Assembly: GCA_018671205.1 (NCBI GenBank)
Contig: JABHIC010000194.1
Span: 1 to 13,066 of the forward strand
Source: Gammaproteobacteria bacterium
GTDB lineage: Bacteria; Pseudomonadota; Gammaproteobacteria; GCF-002020875
DNA: 13,066 nucleotides
Direction of reading: 5' to 3'
The notes beneath the pieces are model-generated. The model ran no database searches, was not told where the DNA came from, and worked only from the letters and a program-made list of their open reading frames with translations. Positions 7,358-13,066 of the stretch are shown here, in pieces. The position numbers were made by a program, and so were the translations under genes. Positions within the stretch are counted from its first letter, which is position 1, and each line of letters begins with the position of its first letter.

Positions 7358-8056
7358 CTAACCTCGTCTGTTACGGATACGCGCCATAATATCTTCACGT
7401 CCGGGGCGGCTCTCACCAATACCGGCTGCCGCCAGTTTAGTTTTCAGTTCATCGCCGTTGGTCGCCTGCTCCAGCTCCCGTGCCACCTCCATCTTTGCCT
7501 GCCGATGAGCCTGGTTCTCTTTAATACGCCGCAACCGTTCTGCCGCCTTACTGGTATCGGAGGATGCCCCGGAGTACTTTGCGGAGGCCTCTATTGCGGC
7601 CTGCTGGGCATACTCCGTCGCCTTGACGGTTTTGATCTCGGTCTTCATCGACTTGATATTGCGCTCGGTCTCCGCCACGGTGCGCTTGAGGTTTTTGACC
7701 TGCTCACTGATCCCCTCCTGCATCGCCCGTTTGGCCACCAGATCCGTCTCAATCTCCGCAATTTTATCAACCACCTCGTTCAACAGCGGCTCGTCTCCTT
7801 TCGCATCAGCCGCTACCGCATACCCCTCATACTCCTCCATTTTGGCCTCAAGCTCAGCGACCGCCTTGAGTGCCAGCCGATCCTGTGCCATCACATCGGT
7901 CAGTGCGCTTCTTGCCTGTGCCTGTTTGTGATCCGCATCCCGGATACTCTGCTCCATCGCAGCCATTGCCACACGCGGATCACTGGCGATCGCCTCACCC
8001 GTCTCATTAACCTTGCCACGCCCAAAATCAAATATCGTTTTCAACCAACCACTCAT
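7358..8056 (-). CDS. yjfJ: PspA/IM30-family protein, YjfJ-like
   Basis: 232 residues. The start is ATG at 8056; a GTG at 8059 directly before it is also possible, and GGGAG lies upstream of both. The N-terminal helix (MSGWLKTIFDFGRGKVNE) is the amphipathic membrane-binding helix typical of PspA/IM30, followed by DPRVAMAAMEQSIRDA. A long helical hairpin of Glu/Lys/Ala-rich heptads covers about 30-200, and the end is a short Gly/Arg tail (ESRPGREDIMARIRNRRG). Members bind stressed inner membrane and form ESCRT-III-like rings or rods. No PspF-type regulator or PspBC is nearby, so control is not that of the classic psp operon. E. coli YjfJ has the same length and the same neighbours (YjfI before, YjfK after). 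A terminator-like hairpin lies upstream at 8093-8120. Confidence 0.94.
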   Translation of the reverse strand: MSGWLKTIFDFGRGKVNETGEAIASDPRVAMAAMEQSIRDADHKQAQARSALTDVMAQDRLALKAVAELEAKMEEYEGYAVAADAKGDEPLLNEVVDKIAEIETDLVAKRAMQEGISEQVKNLKRTVAETERNIKSMKTEIKTVKATEYAQQAAIEASAKYSGASSDTSKAAERLRRIKENQAHRQAKMEVARELEQATNGDELKTKLAAAGIGESRPGREDIMARIRNRRG

Positions 8057-8092
8057 CACTTATCACTCCCAAGAACAGCCCTAAATAGGTTC

Positions 8093-8120
8093 AAAAAAGT
8101 CCCTCTTTTCATCCGAGGGA
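8093..8120 (-). terminator. Intrinsic-terminator-like hairpin between the DUF2170 and PspA-like genes
   Basis: Read on the minus strand: TCCCTC, a nine-base loop GGATGAAAA, GAGGGA, one C, then six T. The stem is 6 bp and begins six bases after the DUF2170 stop codon. The same-strand PspA-like gene starts 37 bases after the T run. The structure would let only part of the transcripts go on into the PspA, channel and DUF350 genes. I find no convincing promoter between the hairpin and 8056. Confidence 0.6.
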
Positions 8121-8125
8121 GACGT

Positions 8126-8545
8126 TTACAACTCATCCAGGTAGACCGAAAAAGTATCCAATACCGCTTCGGCATTGCTGCTCAACAGCTCCACCTCCTG
8201 CACAATGACCTCGTCTCTACTCTCCACAGAGAGCGCACCGAAGAGCTGATATTGACTTCCTGTTTTAGCAAATGAGGAGAGTGGCAGCGGAATATTCATA
8301 CTGAGCATGGTGCTCATCATCTCTGCCTCAACCCCCTTCTTCACCTCCTCTGCACCCCATAGGTTGGTCATCACCAGAATCTGATCATCGTTGATATCGA
8401 GAATCATCGGCAGCTCCTCACGGCTCTCTACCGTCACCTTTGCCATCTGCTCCTCTCTGTCGATAATCTCGGCAGCCATTACCAACCCCTCTACTGTTGT
8501 TGCACCATTCAGTGCCTCAACAACCTCGGTCAACCTCTCATTCAT
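8126..8545 (-). CDS. yjfI: DUF2170 protein, YjfI-like
   Basis: 139 residues from the ATG at 8545, which has AAGGAG (8556-8561) ten bases upstream. The longer reading to a GTG at 8593 has a poor ribosome site and adds 16 residues absent from E. coli YjfI (about 133 residues, beginning MTWNPLALATAL), so I prefer 8545. The protein begins MNERLTEVVEALNGATTVEG, is acidic and soluble, and carries the conserved core MNIPLPLSSFAKTGSQYQLF followed by GALS and a C-terminal acidic helix (VELLSSNAEAVLDTFSVYLDEL, partly quoted). Its place right before a PspA-like gene is the standard arrangement for this family. Function is not known; a PspA-binding or adaptor role is only an inference. It follows the aminopropyltransferase gene by 64 bases. 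Confidence 0.9.
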   Translation of the reverse strand: MNERLTEVVEALNGATTVEGLVMAAEIIDREEQMAKVTVESREELPMILDINDDQILVMTNLWGAEEVKKGVEAEMMSTMLSMNIPLPLSSFAKTGSQYQLFGALSVESRDEVIVQEVELLSSNAEAVLDTFSVYLDEL

Positions 8546-8609
8546 CAAAGCCGTGCTCCTTATCTCATCTAAGACCTGTAACAATGTACCCACTCCCGGG
8601 CACCATAAA

Positions 8610-10334
8610 CTACTCCAGCGACATCAGCCCCACCTCTTGCTGCCAATCGGCGTGGTGGTACTGATAGGCCACCATCGACCCCAGACGGTTGATCTGGATG
8701 GTCTCCCTCTCTTTGTAAAAATCACTCCCGAACTCAAATGCTGCCAACAGCACCCCCCGGGTCATCCAGCCATCTTCCAGCGGCACTGTTTTAAGCGCCT
8801 GCAACCGCTGCCGTGCCGATTTTCCATTCTTGGTCGCAATCGTCCAGCCCCACTCGCCAAACGACGGGACATTGGCGTGATACTGCTCTACATGTAGAAA
8901 ACCGGCATGCTGAACCGTTTTGCCAATACTGATAAAGGTGTTCTGTGCATGGTAGGGGGAGGTGGACTGTACCACCATCGCCCCATCTCCCGCTAACAAC
9001 CCCAATAGTTTGGCATAAAAACGGGCGCTATACAGTTTGTTTAGATCCGGATGCGATGGATCCGGCAGATCCACAATAATGGTGTCAAAAAATTCACCAT
9101 CAAGCAACAACCGATTCACCGTCAAAAAGGCATCCCCCAGCACCACTTCTACCCGCTCATCGCTCAATGAGCCACGGTTGGCCGCCAGTAGACGACCATT
9201 TTCCACCACGCCATCGCTGGACTCAATCGGCTCTCTGAACAGCCGCACCAGCGCCTCATCCAGATCCAGCAGTACCACAGACTCTGGCGCCCAGCGCAGT
9301 ACATCTCGCAGTGCCAGCCCATCCCCGCCCCCGATGATCAACACCTTTTTCTGACGTGCCGATGCGGCCAGTGCCGGATAGGTCAGCATCGAGTGGTAGA
9401 TATGCTCATCATTGCTGGCAAATTGCGTACGCCCGTTAAGATAAAAGGTCAGCACGGTCGGCAGCACCGGGTTGGTAATGCGCTCGGTCACAATGAGACG
9501 CTGATGTGGCGTGTTGACCCGATAGACCACCTGATCTTTGTAGAGCATATCCTCCATCGAGGCGGACCACTCCGCCCCTTTATCAAAGATCTGCAAGAGT
9601 AAAACAGCGGCCAGCAGATGGGTCGCCAACAGGGCTGCCGGCCAGCGAATCTTCTCCCTAAAGAGGAAAAAAAAGAGTAGCCCCACCAGCAGATTGGCCG
9701 ACGCAGTGATCGCCGCTGCGGTAGAGATCTCCATCGATAACATATAGAGTAGCCAGAGGCTGGCCCCCACCCCGGCACCGATATAGTCGATACCATAGAT
9801 GGAGCCGATGCTATGTTTCAGCGGCCTCTTCTCGCTCTGCTGGTAGATACCGGCACGCACCTCGGCGATCAGTGGAATCTCCATACCAATCATTGTTCCG
9901 AGCATCGCTGCCACCAGATAAGGGGAGAAACGCGCGACCTGTTCAACCCAGATAATCCAGCCACCTTGTGGCTGAAGATCTAGCGGAAGATTGAAGGTCT
10001 CCATGAGGATTTTGGGAAATAGCCCGGAGAGGGCAAACAGCCCCCCAATCAGCAGCACACTGCTACTGCCCAGCAGCGCCAGCAATACCTCTAGCCAGGC
10101 AAATCCACTATAGGGGTTACGGATGGTACGCGCCAGAAACGACCCCACCCCCATAAAAATCATCATCACCGTAATGATGCCAAAAATGGCGACCTCCAGC
10201 GCCCCCAGAACCCGCCCCGCATAGTGGGAGAGCAGATACTCATAGACCAGGCCACACCCTGCACCAATCGCCAGGATTGCCAGCACCGTATAGTCGAGTA
10301 CCTTTTCTCTCTCCAGAGCAGACACCATTCTCAT
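8610..10334 (-). CDS. Membrane-embedded SpeE-like polyamine aminopropyltransferase
   Basis: 574 residues. The N-terminal half (about 13-250) holds about seven membrane helices (for example 46-68, 80-106, 130-155, 205-225). The C-terminal half is a spermidine-synthase-type Rossmann domain. Motifs: YHSMLTYPAL (313-322), GGGDGLALRDVLRW (335-348, binds decarboxylated AdoMet), LLDLDE (355-360), GDAF (400-403) and VDLPDPSHPDLNKLYSARFY (421-440), which contains the catalytic Asp of the DxxDP motif. About 70 further residues follow the core and end DWQQEVGLMSLE. The likely reaction is transfer of an aminopropyl group from decarboxylated AdoMet to an amine at the inner membrane. The acceptor is unknown. 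The divergent speD gene would supply the donor. It is the first gene of the eight-gene minus-strand operon. ATG at 10334 is used; ATG at 10328 is possible. Confidence 0.93.
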   Translation of the reverse strand: MRMVSALEREKVLDYTVLAILAIGAGCGLVYEYLLSHYAGRVLGALEVAIFGIITVMMIFMGVGSFLARTIRNPYSGFAWLEVLLALLGSSSVLLIGGLFALSGLFPKILMETFNLPLDLQPQGGWIIWVEQVARFSPYLVAAMLGTMIGMEIPLIAEVRAGIYQQSEKRPLKHSIGSIYGIDYIGAGVGASLWLLYMLSMEISTAAAITASANLLVGLLFFFLFREKIRWPAALLATHLLAAVLLLQIFDKGAEWSASMEDMLYKDQVVYRVNTPHQRLIVTERITNPVLPTVLTFYLNGRTQFASNDEHIYHSMLTYPALAASARQKKVLIIGGGDGLALRDVLRWAPESVVLLDLDEALVRLFREPIESSDGVVENGRLLAANRGSLSDERVEVVLGDAFLTVNRLLLDGEFFDTIIVDLPDPSHPDLNKLYSARFYAKLLGLLAGDGAMVVQSTSPYHAQNTFISIGKTVQHAGFLHVEQYHANVPSFGEWGWTIATKNGKSARQRLQALKTVPLEDGWMTRGVLLAAFEFGSDFYKERETIQINRLGSMVAYQYHHADWQQEVGLMSLE

Positions 10335-10407
10335 GGTCTCATCTTAACCCATTGCGGGGAGAGGGCCGACAGAAGTACTCATCCCGGTGTCGTAACTGTT
10401 CAGAAAA

Positions 10408-10439
10408 CCATTCATAATGGGCTAATATGAGCGACTCAA
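10408..10439 (-). promoter_or_regulatory. Putative promoter of the minus-strand operon with overlapping palindrome
   Basis: On the minus strand TTGAGT (10434-10439) and TATGAA (10411-10416) are spaced by 17 bases, four of six matches in each box. The -35 lies inside the first codons of the divergent speD. A perfect inverted repeat, CCATT-CAT-AATGG (10408-10420), covers the -10 box. A repressor bound there could affect both directions. A plus-strand box TAATAT (10423-10428) touches the speD start codon and has no clear -35. Sequence-only prediction. Confidence 0.4.
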
Positions 10440-10825
10440 CGAACCCCCTTCACAGCCTGGGCCGGCATCTTATCGTGGATCTGCACGGGGCTACCCATAT
10501 CGACTGTGAACAGACCCTGCACGATGCCTTTGATGAGATCATTGAGGTGACGGGTGCCACACAACTACACCGCCATTTTCACCGTTTTACCCCCAATGGG
10601 GTGACCGGCGTCGCCTGTCTGGCAGAGTCACATATTTCAGTGCACACCTGGCCCGACAGCGGGTTTGCGGCCTTTGATATTTATATGTGTGGTGGCTCTC
10701 AACCAGAGTGGGCTATTCCCATTCTGCAACACCATTTTAATCCTCAACGGATTGAAAAGAGCCTCCTCGAACGAGGCAGGGTTGATGGGGAGCAGCGCCC
10801 CCCCACAACCCTAATCAAGCAATGA
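10427..10825 (+). CDS. speD: S-adenosylmethionine decarboxylase proenzyme SpeD (class 1B type)
   Basis: 132 residues. It makes decarboxylated AdoMet, the aminopropyl donor for polyamine synthesis, using a pyruvoyl group formed by self-cleavage. Cleavage should fall between Glu67 and Ser68 in LAESHISVHTWPD; Ser68 would become the pyruvoyl group. His73 and Cys88 (DIYMCGG) are at the same spacing (+5 and +20) as the processing and catalytic His68 and Cys83 of the Thermotoga enzyme, so the enzyme looks complete. The N-terminal part has GRHLIVDLHGATHIDCE. The gene is divergent from the membrane aminopropyltransferase across 92 bases, which supports a shared pathway. The ribosome site is weak (only GGG about six bases upstream), so the message may be nearly leaderless. 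The last 15 bases overlap, on the other strand, a small membrane-protein gene. Confidence 0.96.
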   Translation: MSDSTNPLHSLGRHLIVDLHGATHIDCEQTLHDAFDEIIEVTGATQLHRHFHRFTPNGVTGVACLAESHISVHTWPDSGFAAFDIYMCGGSQPEWAIPILQHHFNPQRIEKSLLERGRVDGEQRPPTTLIKQ

Positions 10826-10906
10826 CTTACCACAATCCTTACATGCCACCATCAGTACGAAAACCATTGTGATGACTGCCAACCCTACCATTAATAGTGT
10901 ACCCAT
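10811..10906 (-). CDS. 31-residue single-pass membrane protein with a CxxCG tail
   Basis: A short gene with a strong ribosome site: GGAGGGGATCAGG directly before the ATG at 10906, with eight bases between GGAGG and ATG. The protein starts MGTLLMVGLA, continues as one hydrophobic helix to about residue 20, and ends ACKDCGKSLLD (21-31) before TAG. The Lys residues after the helix and none before it suggest the Cys pair faces the cytoplasm. CKDCGK could bind a metal or form a disulfide, and could dimerise. The stop lies inside the 3' end of speD (15-base antisense overlap). I know no family for it. Evidence is the ribosome site, a sensible membrane-protein composition and an otherwise unexplained intergenic region; chance cannot be excluded. 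Confidence 0.55.
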   Translation of the reverse strand: MGTLLMVGLAVITMVFVLMVACKDCGKSLLD

Positions 10907-10976
10907 CCTGATCCCCTCCATAAAAATTCGCCTTCACCGGACAACCATAACTATAGTACACGATTTCCATGATTAA

Positions 10977-10994
10977 ATACGTATATATACGTAT
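10977..10994. repeat. 18-bp perfect palindrome of alternating purine and pyrimidine
   Basis: ATACGTATATATACGTAT is its own reverse complement. With the next two bases (AC) it makes 20 strictly alternating purine-pyrimidine bases. It lies in the 378-bp stretch between speD and the 11204 gene, 71 bases upstream of the small minus-strand gene and about 106 bases upstream of the extended -10 at 11103. It could be an operator for a dimeric regulator or a site prone to cruciform or Z-DNA. No regulator family is recognised from it. Confidence 0.5.
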
Positions 10995-11099
10995 ACCAAA
11001 AAATAATCCATCATCATGGGGCAACCGGCCACCCCTACGACTATTTTCCTCTCTACTGCCGGTAAAAGTGCACATTCGTCTTTTTATAGGGAGGCCAAC

Positions 11100-11108
11100 T
11101 GCTATACT
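11100..11108 (+). promoter_or_regulatory. Extended -10 promoter for the coiled-coil gene pair
   Basis: TGCTATACT fits the extended -10 form TGnTATAAT with one mismatch in the hexamer (TATACT at 11103-11108). The -35 region is T-rich (CTTTTTAT-type) but not a good match, as is common for extended -10 promoters. Transcription would begin near 11115, giving a leader of about 90 bases. The leader has a small possible hairpin (CTCTG at 11163-11167 with CAGAG at 11177-11181). Confidence 0.4.
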
Positions 11109-11203
11109 GGAATCGTTTATGAATAGGTCTCTGCCAACATTCTCTCTTCCCAACCCTCTGCGCTCTGGCAGCACCACAGAGTAGCGGCTGAAGGGTTCTG
11201 ATA

Positions 11204-11806
11204 ATGGATGACGAACTGGCACAACTACATCATAAGCGGGAGGGTAACGACGACTCCACGAAAAATATGAGCCAGGAGGCGTTGATCCTCCACAGCATCA
11301 ACTATTTTCACGAATCACTGGAGAAGCGGGCCAAAATGGGGGCAAGAACGGCTCTCTGGACCAATCGGGTGATCCGTAGCGGTATCCTGGGGCTGATGTT
11401 GATTGCCGCCTCTATTATGATCCTGGTTGTGGTGGTCTCTGAGCAGATGAACCAGATTGCAGCGGTGATGGGGAAGATGGATCAGCAGATGGAGTCGGTT
11501 GTTTATGACATGGGTCAGATGAGGGACACCATGAAAAGTATCGTCACCAGTGTTGCAAAGCTGCCTGAAATTGTGGATGAGATCTCCACCATGGAGACCA
11601 CGGTGGGGCAGATGAACGGTCATATCGTCGTAATTTCTGGAAGAATGACCCATACCGGCCAGATGGTTGAACAGATGGTGAATGATGTGGGCGGAATGGA
11701 CCAGAATCTGGAGTCTGTCGCCACTATTGTTCAGGGAATGGATCACAATATTGACCGGGTCTCTCGCCCCTTCCGTATGTTTAACCGCATGGTGCCTATG
11801 CCATGA
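11204..11806 (+). CDS. Single-pass membrane protein with methionine-core coiled coil (first of a pair)
   Basis: 200 residues, family not recognised. ATG at 11204 is preceded by GAAGGG about eight bases upstream. A charged N-terminal part (1-57, with KRAKMGARTALWTNRVIR just before the membrane, favouring N-in) is followed by one TM helix (about 58-79) and a long helical C-terminal region (80-200), which should be periplasmic. It has 22 Met in 200 residues, about 11%. In 82-110 Met falls at 82, 89, 92, 96, 103, 106 and 110, giving gaps of 7, 3, 4, 7, 3, 4, the a/d spacing of a coiled coil. Later Met at 130, 137, 158, 165 and 179 keep one heptad register. The end is RMFNRMVPMP. It may form a membrane-anchored rod with the next gene product. 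Chemoreceptor-like signalling is less likely: there is no HAMP or methylation hairpin tip. Confidence 0.85.
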   Translation: MDDELAQLHHKREGNDDSTKNMSQEALILHSINYFHESLEKRAKMGARTALWTNRVIRSGILGLMLIAASIMILVVVVSEQMNQIAAVMGKMDQQMESVVYDMGQMRDTMKSIVTSVAKLPEIVDEISTMETTVGQMNGHIVVISGRMTHTGQMVEQMVNDVGGMDQNLESVATIVQGMDHNIDRVSRPFRMFNRMVPMP

Positions 11807-11816
11807 TCTCCAAATG

Positions 11817-12362
11817 ATGGATTCCAAGGTCAGTCTTGAGGTTGCTCGTGCGCTCTATGCGCAGATGTGCCACTTTCATGAGGAGACCGACCAGCAACGA
11901 CTACAGTCCGATAAGACCACCAAACAGACCGCTCTACTGGTTCAGAGCATCGGTACTCTGCTCCTGATATTTGTTGTGGTGATCGCATTCTACATCACGG
12001 AACTCGCCAACCAGTTCACCTATATTGTCAGTAGTATCGAGCAGATGAATGAAAAAGCGATCACCATCTCGAAGCAGATGTCCGGAATGAAGAACGACAT
12101 GGTTCAGGTCAATGAGCATGTTCTCCATATGGATAAGGTGCTCACCAATATGCGCTCAATCAACCACCATATCGGGGCAATGGAACAGGAGACGGGGGTC
12201 ATCACCGAGCAGATTGTCCACTTCGATCAACTGGGGGAGCAGGCCATGCAGCTGATGGGGTCAATGAACAAAAAAATGAGCCATATCAACCAGTCAACCA
12301 GCCATATCAACCTGAGAATGTACCAAATCTCGAAACCGGCAAAGCTATTACCTAACCCCTGA
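11817..12362 (+). CDS. Single-pass membrane protein with methionine-core coiled coil (second of a pair)
   Basis: 181 residues from ATG at 11817; ATG at 11814 gives one more residue. Both lie within about ten bases of the first gene's TGA, so translation is probably coupled; there is no good ribosome site. The longer reading from 11682 overlaps the first gene and is rejected. Layout repeats the neighbour: cytosolic start (1-41), TM (about 42-61, IGTLLLIFVVVIAFYI), then a helical region. Met at 77, 91, 105, 112, 147, 154 and 168 share one heptad position; 88, 95 and 144 share the partner position; 122 and 150 share a third. There are also many His (for example NHHIG, FHEE). The end, QISKPAKLLPNP, parallels RVSRPFRMFNRMVPMP of the first protein. 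I infer a tandem duplication followed by divergence. Function unknown. Confidence 0.85.
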   Translation: MDSKVSLEVARALYAQMCHFHEETDQQRLQSDKTTKQTALLVQSIGTLLLIFVVVIAFYITELANQFTYIVSSIEQMNEKAITISKQMSGMKNDMVQVNEHVLHMDKVLTNMRSINHHIGAMEQETGVITEQIVHFDQLGEQAMQLMGSMNKKMSHINQSTSHINLRMYQISKPAKLLPNP

Positions 12363-12380
12363 GTTGTCGGAGTACTCGGC

Positions 12381-13066
12381 TTATAACAGCACCTGCTCCA
12401 ATCCATCCTGCTCCATGGTCTGGCGGAATTTCAGCTGCCACGCCTCACCATGTCGCTGCCTGGCCAGCTCGACCACCAGATAGTCTGCCTCCAGCCCACT
12501 CTGCTGATAGCGCATCAACCCCTGCTGACAGGAGGGACAGGAGGTGAGAATCTTCTCTGCACCCCTCAGCCGCTCTCTATCCTGCTTCAGTGCCTGCTCT
12601 TTACGGAATTTCACCTGGCTGGCTATATCAGGACGGGTGATGGCGAAGGTGCCGGACTCCCCACAACAGCGATCAGAGAGCTCTACCTCACTGCCGGTCA
12701 GGGCAGTAGCAACCTGTAGGGCAGAATAACGTTTCATAGGGGAGTGGCAGGGGTCATGGAAAAGGTATTGGCTGTCACCTGCCCCCGCCAACGTTACCCC
12801 CTTCTCCATCAGGTATTCATGAATATCCAACAGGCGGCAACCGGGAAAGATCTGCTCAAACTCGTACTGCATCAGCTGATCCATACAGGTGCCGCAAGAG
12901 ACCAGTACCGTCTTGATATCGAGGTAGTTGAGGGTGTTGGCAATGCGGTGGAAGAGGATTCGGTTGCCCATTGAGATCTGATGGCTCTTGCTCTCCTCTC
13001 CTGCCGCACGCTGTGGATAACCACAACAGAGATAACCCGGCGGCAGTACCGTCTGTACATCGAGAT
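12381..13066 (-). CDS. CCG-domain Fe-S oxidoreductase, C-terminal part (large FAD/Fe-S dehydrogenase type)
   Basis: The frame stays open to the window edge, so the gene is cut at its 5' side; 228 complete residues are visible. A shorter reading from an internal ATG at 12971 has no ribosome site and would lose conserved sequence. Cysteine motifs in order: LPPGYLCCGYPQ near the edge, VSCGTCMDQL, FHDPCHSPMKR, DRCCGESGTF and TSCPSCQQGL. These are the CCG-type cluster-binding motifs of heterodisulfide-reductase/GlpC/LutA-like proteins. The DVQTVLPPGYLCCGYPQ stretch is typical of the very long (about 1200-residue) FAD-linked oxidase plus Fe-S proteins of Beta- and Gammaproteobacteria, often labelled DUF3683/DUF3400. 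The reaction is probably oxidation of a 2-hydroxy acid, but the substrate is not known. It converges on the coiled-coil pair with an 18-base gap that holds no good terminator. Confidence 0.88.
   Translation of the reverse strand, partial: LDVQTVLPPGYLCCGYPQRAAGEESKSHQISMGNRILFHRIANTLNYLDIKTVLVSCGTCMDQLMQYEFEQIFPGCRLLDIHEYLMEKGVTLAGAGDSQYLFHDPCHSPMKRYSALQVATALTGSEVELSDRCCGESGTFAITRPDIASQVKFRKEQALKQDRERLRGAEKILTSCPSCQQGLMRYQQSGLEADYLVVELARQRHGEAWQLKFRQTMEQDGLEQVLL

Noticed and set aside
7505..8275. 256-codon plus-strand frame opposite the PspA-like and DUF2170 genes
   Set aside because: Shadow of the real genes: Leu/His/Arg-rich antisense translation, and it would cross two conserved genes and their terminator.
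10839..11222. 127-codon minus-strand open frame between speD and the coiled-coil gene
   Set aside because: Mixed composition with no domain or ribosome site. The 31-residue frame inside the same stretch has far better start signals.
11682..11816. Upstream extension of the second coiled-coil gene
   Set aside because: It overlaps the first gene in another frame and encodes a Trp/Cys-rich stretch unlike the rest of the protein.
12363..12380. Terminator between the convergent coiled-coil and Fe-S genes
   Set aside because: Only the 8-base palindrome GAGTACTC is present, with no loop and no T run.

Overview
The window reads as chromosomal DNA from a gammaproteobacterium. The MetH start, the YjfI/YjfJ/YjfK/YjfL-type cluster and the FAD/Fe-S (CCG-domain) oxidoreductase fragment are all of the kind found in Gammaproteobacteria. 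A free-living or symbiotic chemolithotrophic member is possible, but nothing here proves the lifestyle. Coding density is high. I see no tRNA, rRNA, transposase, phage gene or CRISPR array.

Layout: (1) 1-165, minus: 5' end of metH, cut by the window edge. (2) 166-393: divergent intergenic region. (3) 394-3242, plus: a two-gene operon with an ATGA overlap. It encodes a periplasmic PhnD-type solute-binding protein and a membrane histidine kinase (HAMP, PAS, HNIGN-type H box), probably a ligand sensor and its kinase. No response regulator is in view. (4) 3273-10334, minus: a tightly packed eight-gene operon. Read from its promoter it encodes a membrane-embedded SpeE-like aminopropyltransferase, a DUF2170 protein (YjfI), a PspA/IM30 protein (YjfJ), a YjfK-position protein, a two-TM potassium channel with a cytosolic RCK-like region, a Gly/Ser/Arg-rich lipoprotein, a duplicated DUF350 protein (YjfL-like) and a 77-residue membrane protein. 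(5) 10427-10825, plus: speD (AdoMet decarboxylase), divergent from that operon and sharing its promoter region. (6) 10826-11203: intergenic, with a 31-codon small membrane-protein gene on the minus strand, an 18-bp perfect palindrome and an extended -10 promoter. (7) 11204-12362, plus: two adjacent related single-pass membrane proteins whose coiled coils have methionine at heptad core positions. (8) 12381-13066, minus: C-terminal part of a large CCG-domain Fe-S oxidoreductase.

Working idea: SpeD makes decarboxylated AdoMet. The membrane aminopropyltransferase uses it on a polyamine or related amine at the inner membrane. The product or the stress it answers is tied to PspA-type membrane repair, K+ flux, DUF350 membrane proteins and an outer-membrane lipoprotein. 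This gene association is partly known from comparative genomics of the yjf/ygi clusters, where an ATP-grasp glutathionylspermidine-synthase-like ligase (YjfC/YgiC) usually belongs. No such ligase is encoded here. The least explained parts are the methionine-core coiled-coil pair and the 31-residue protein.
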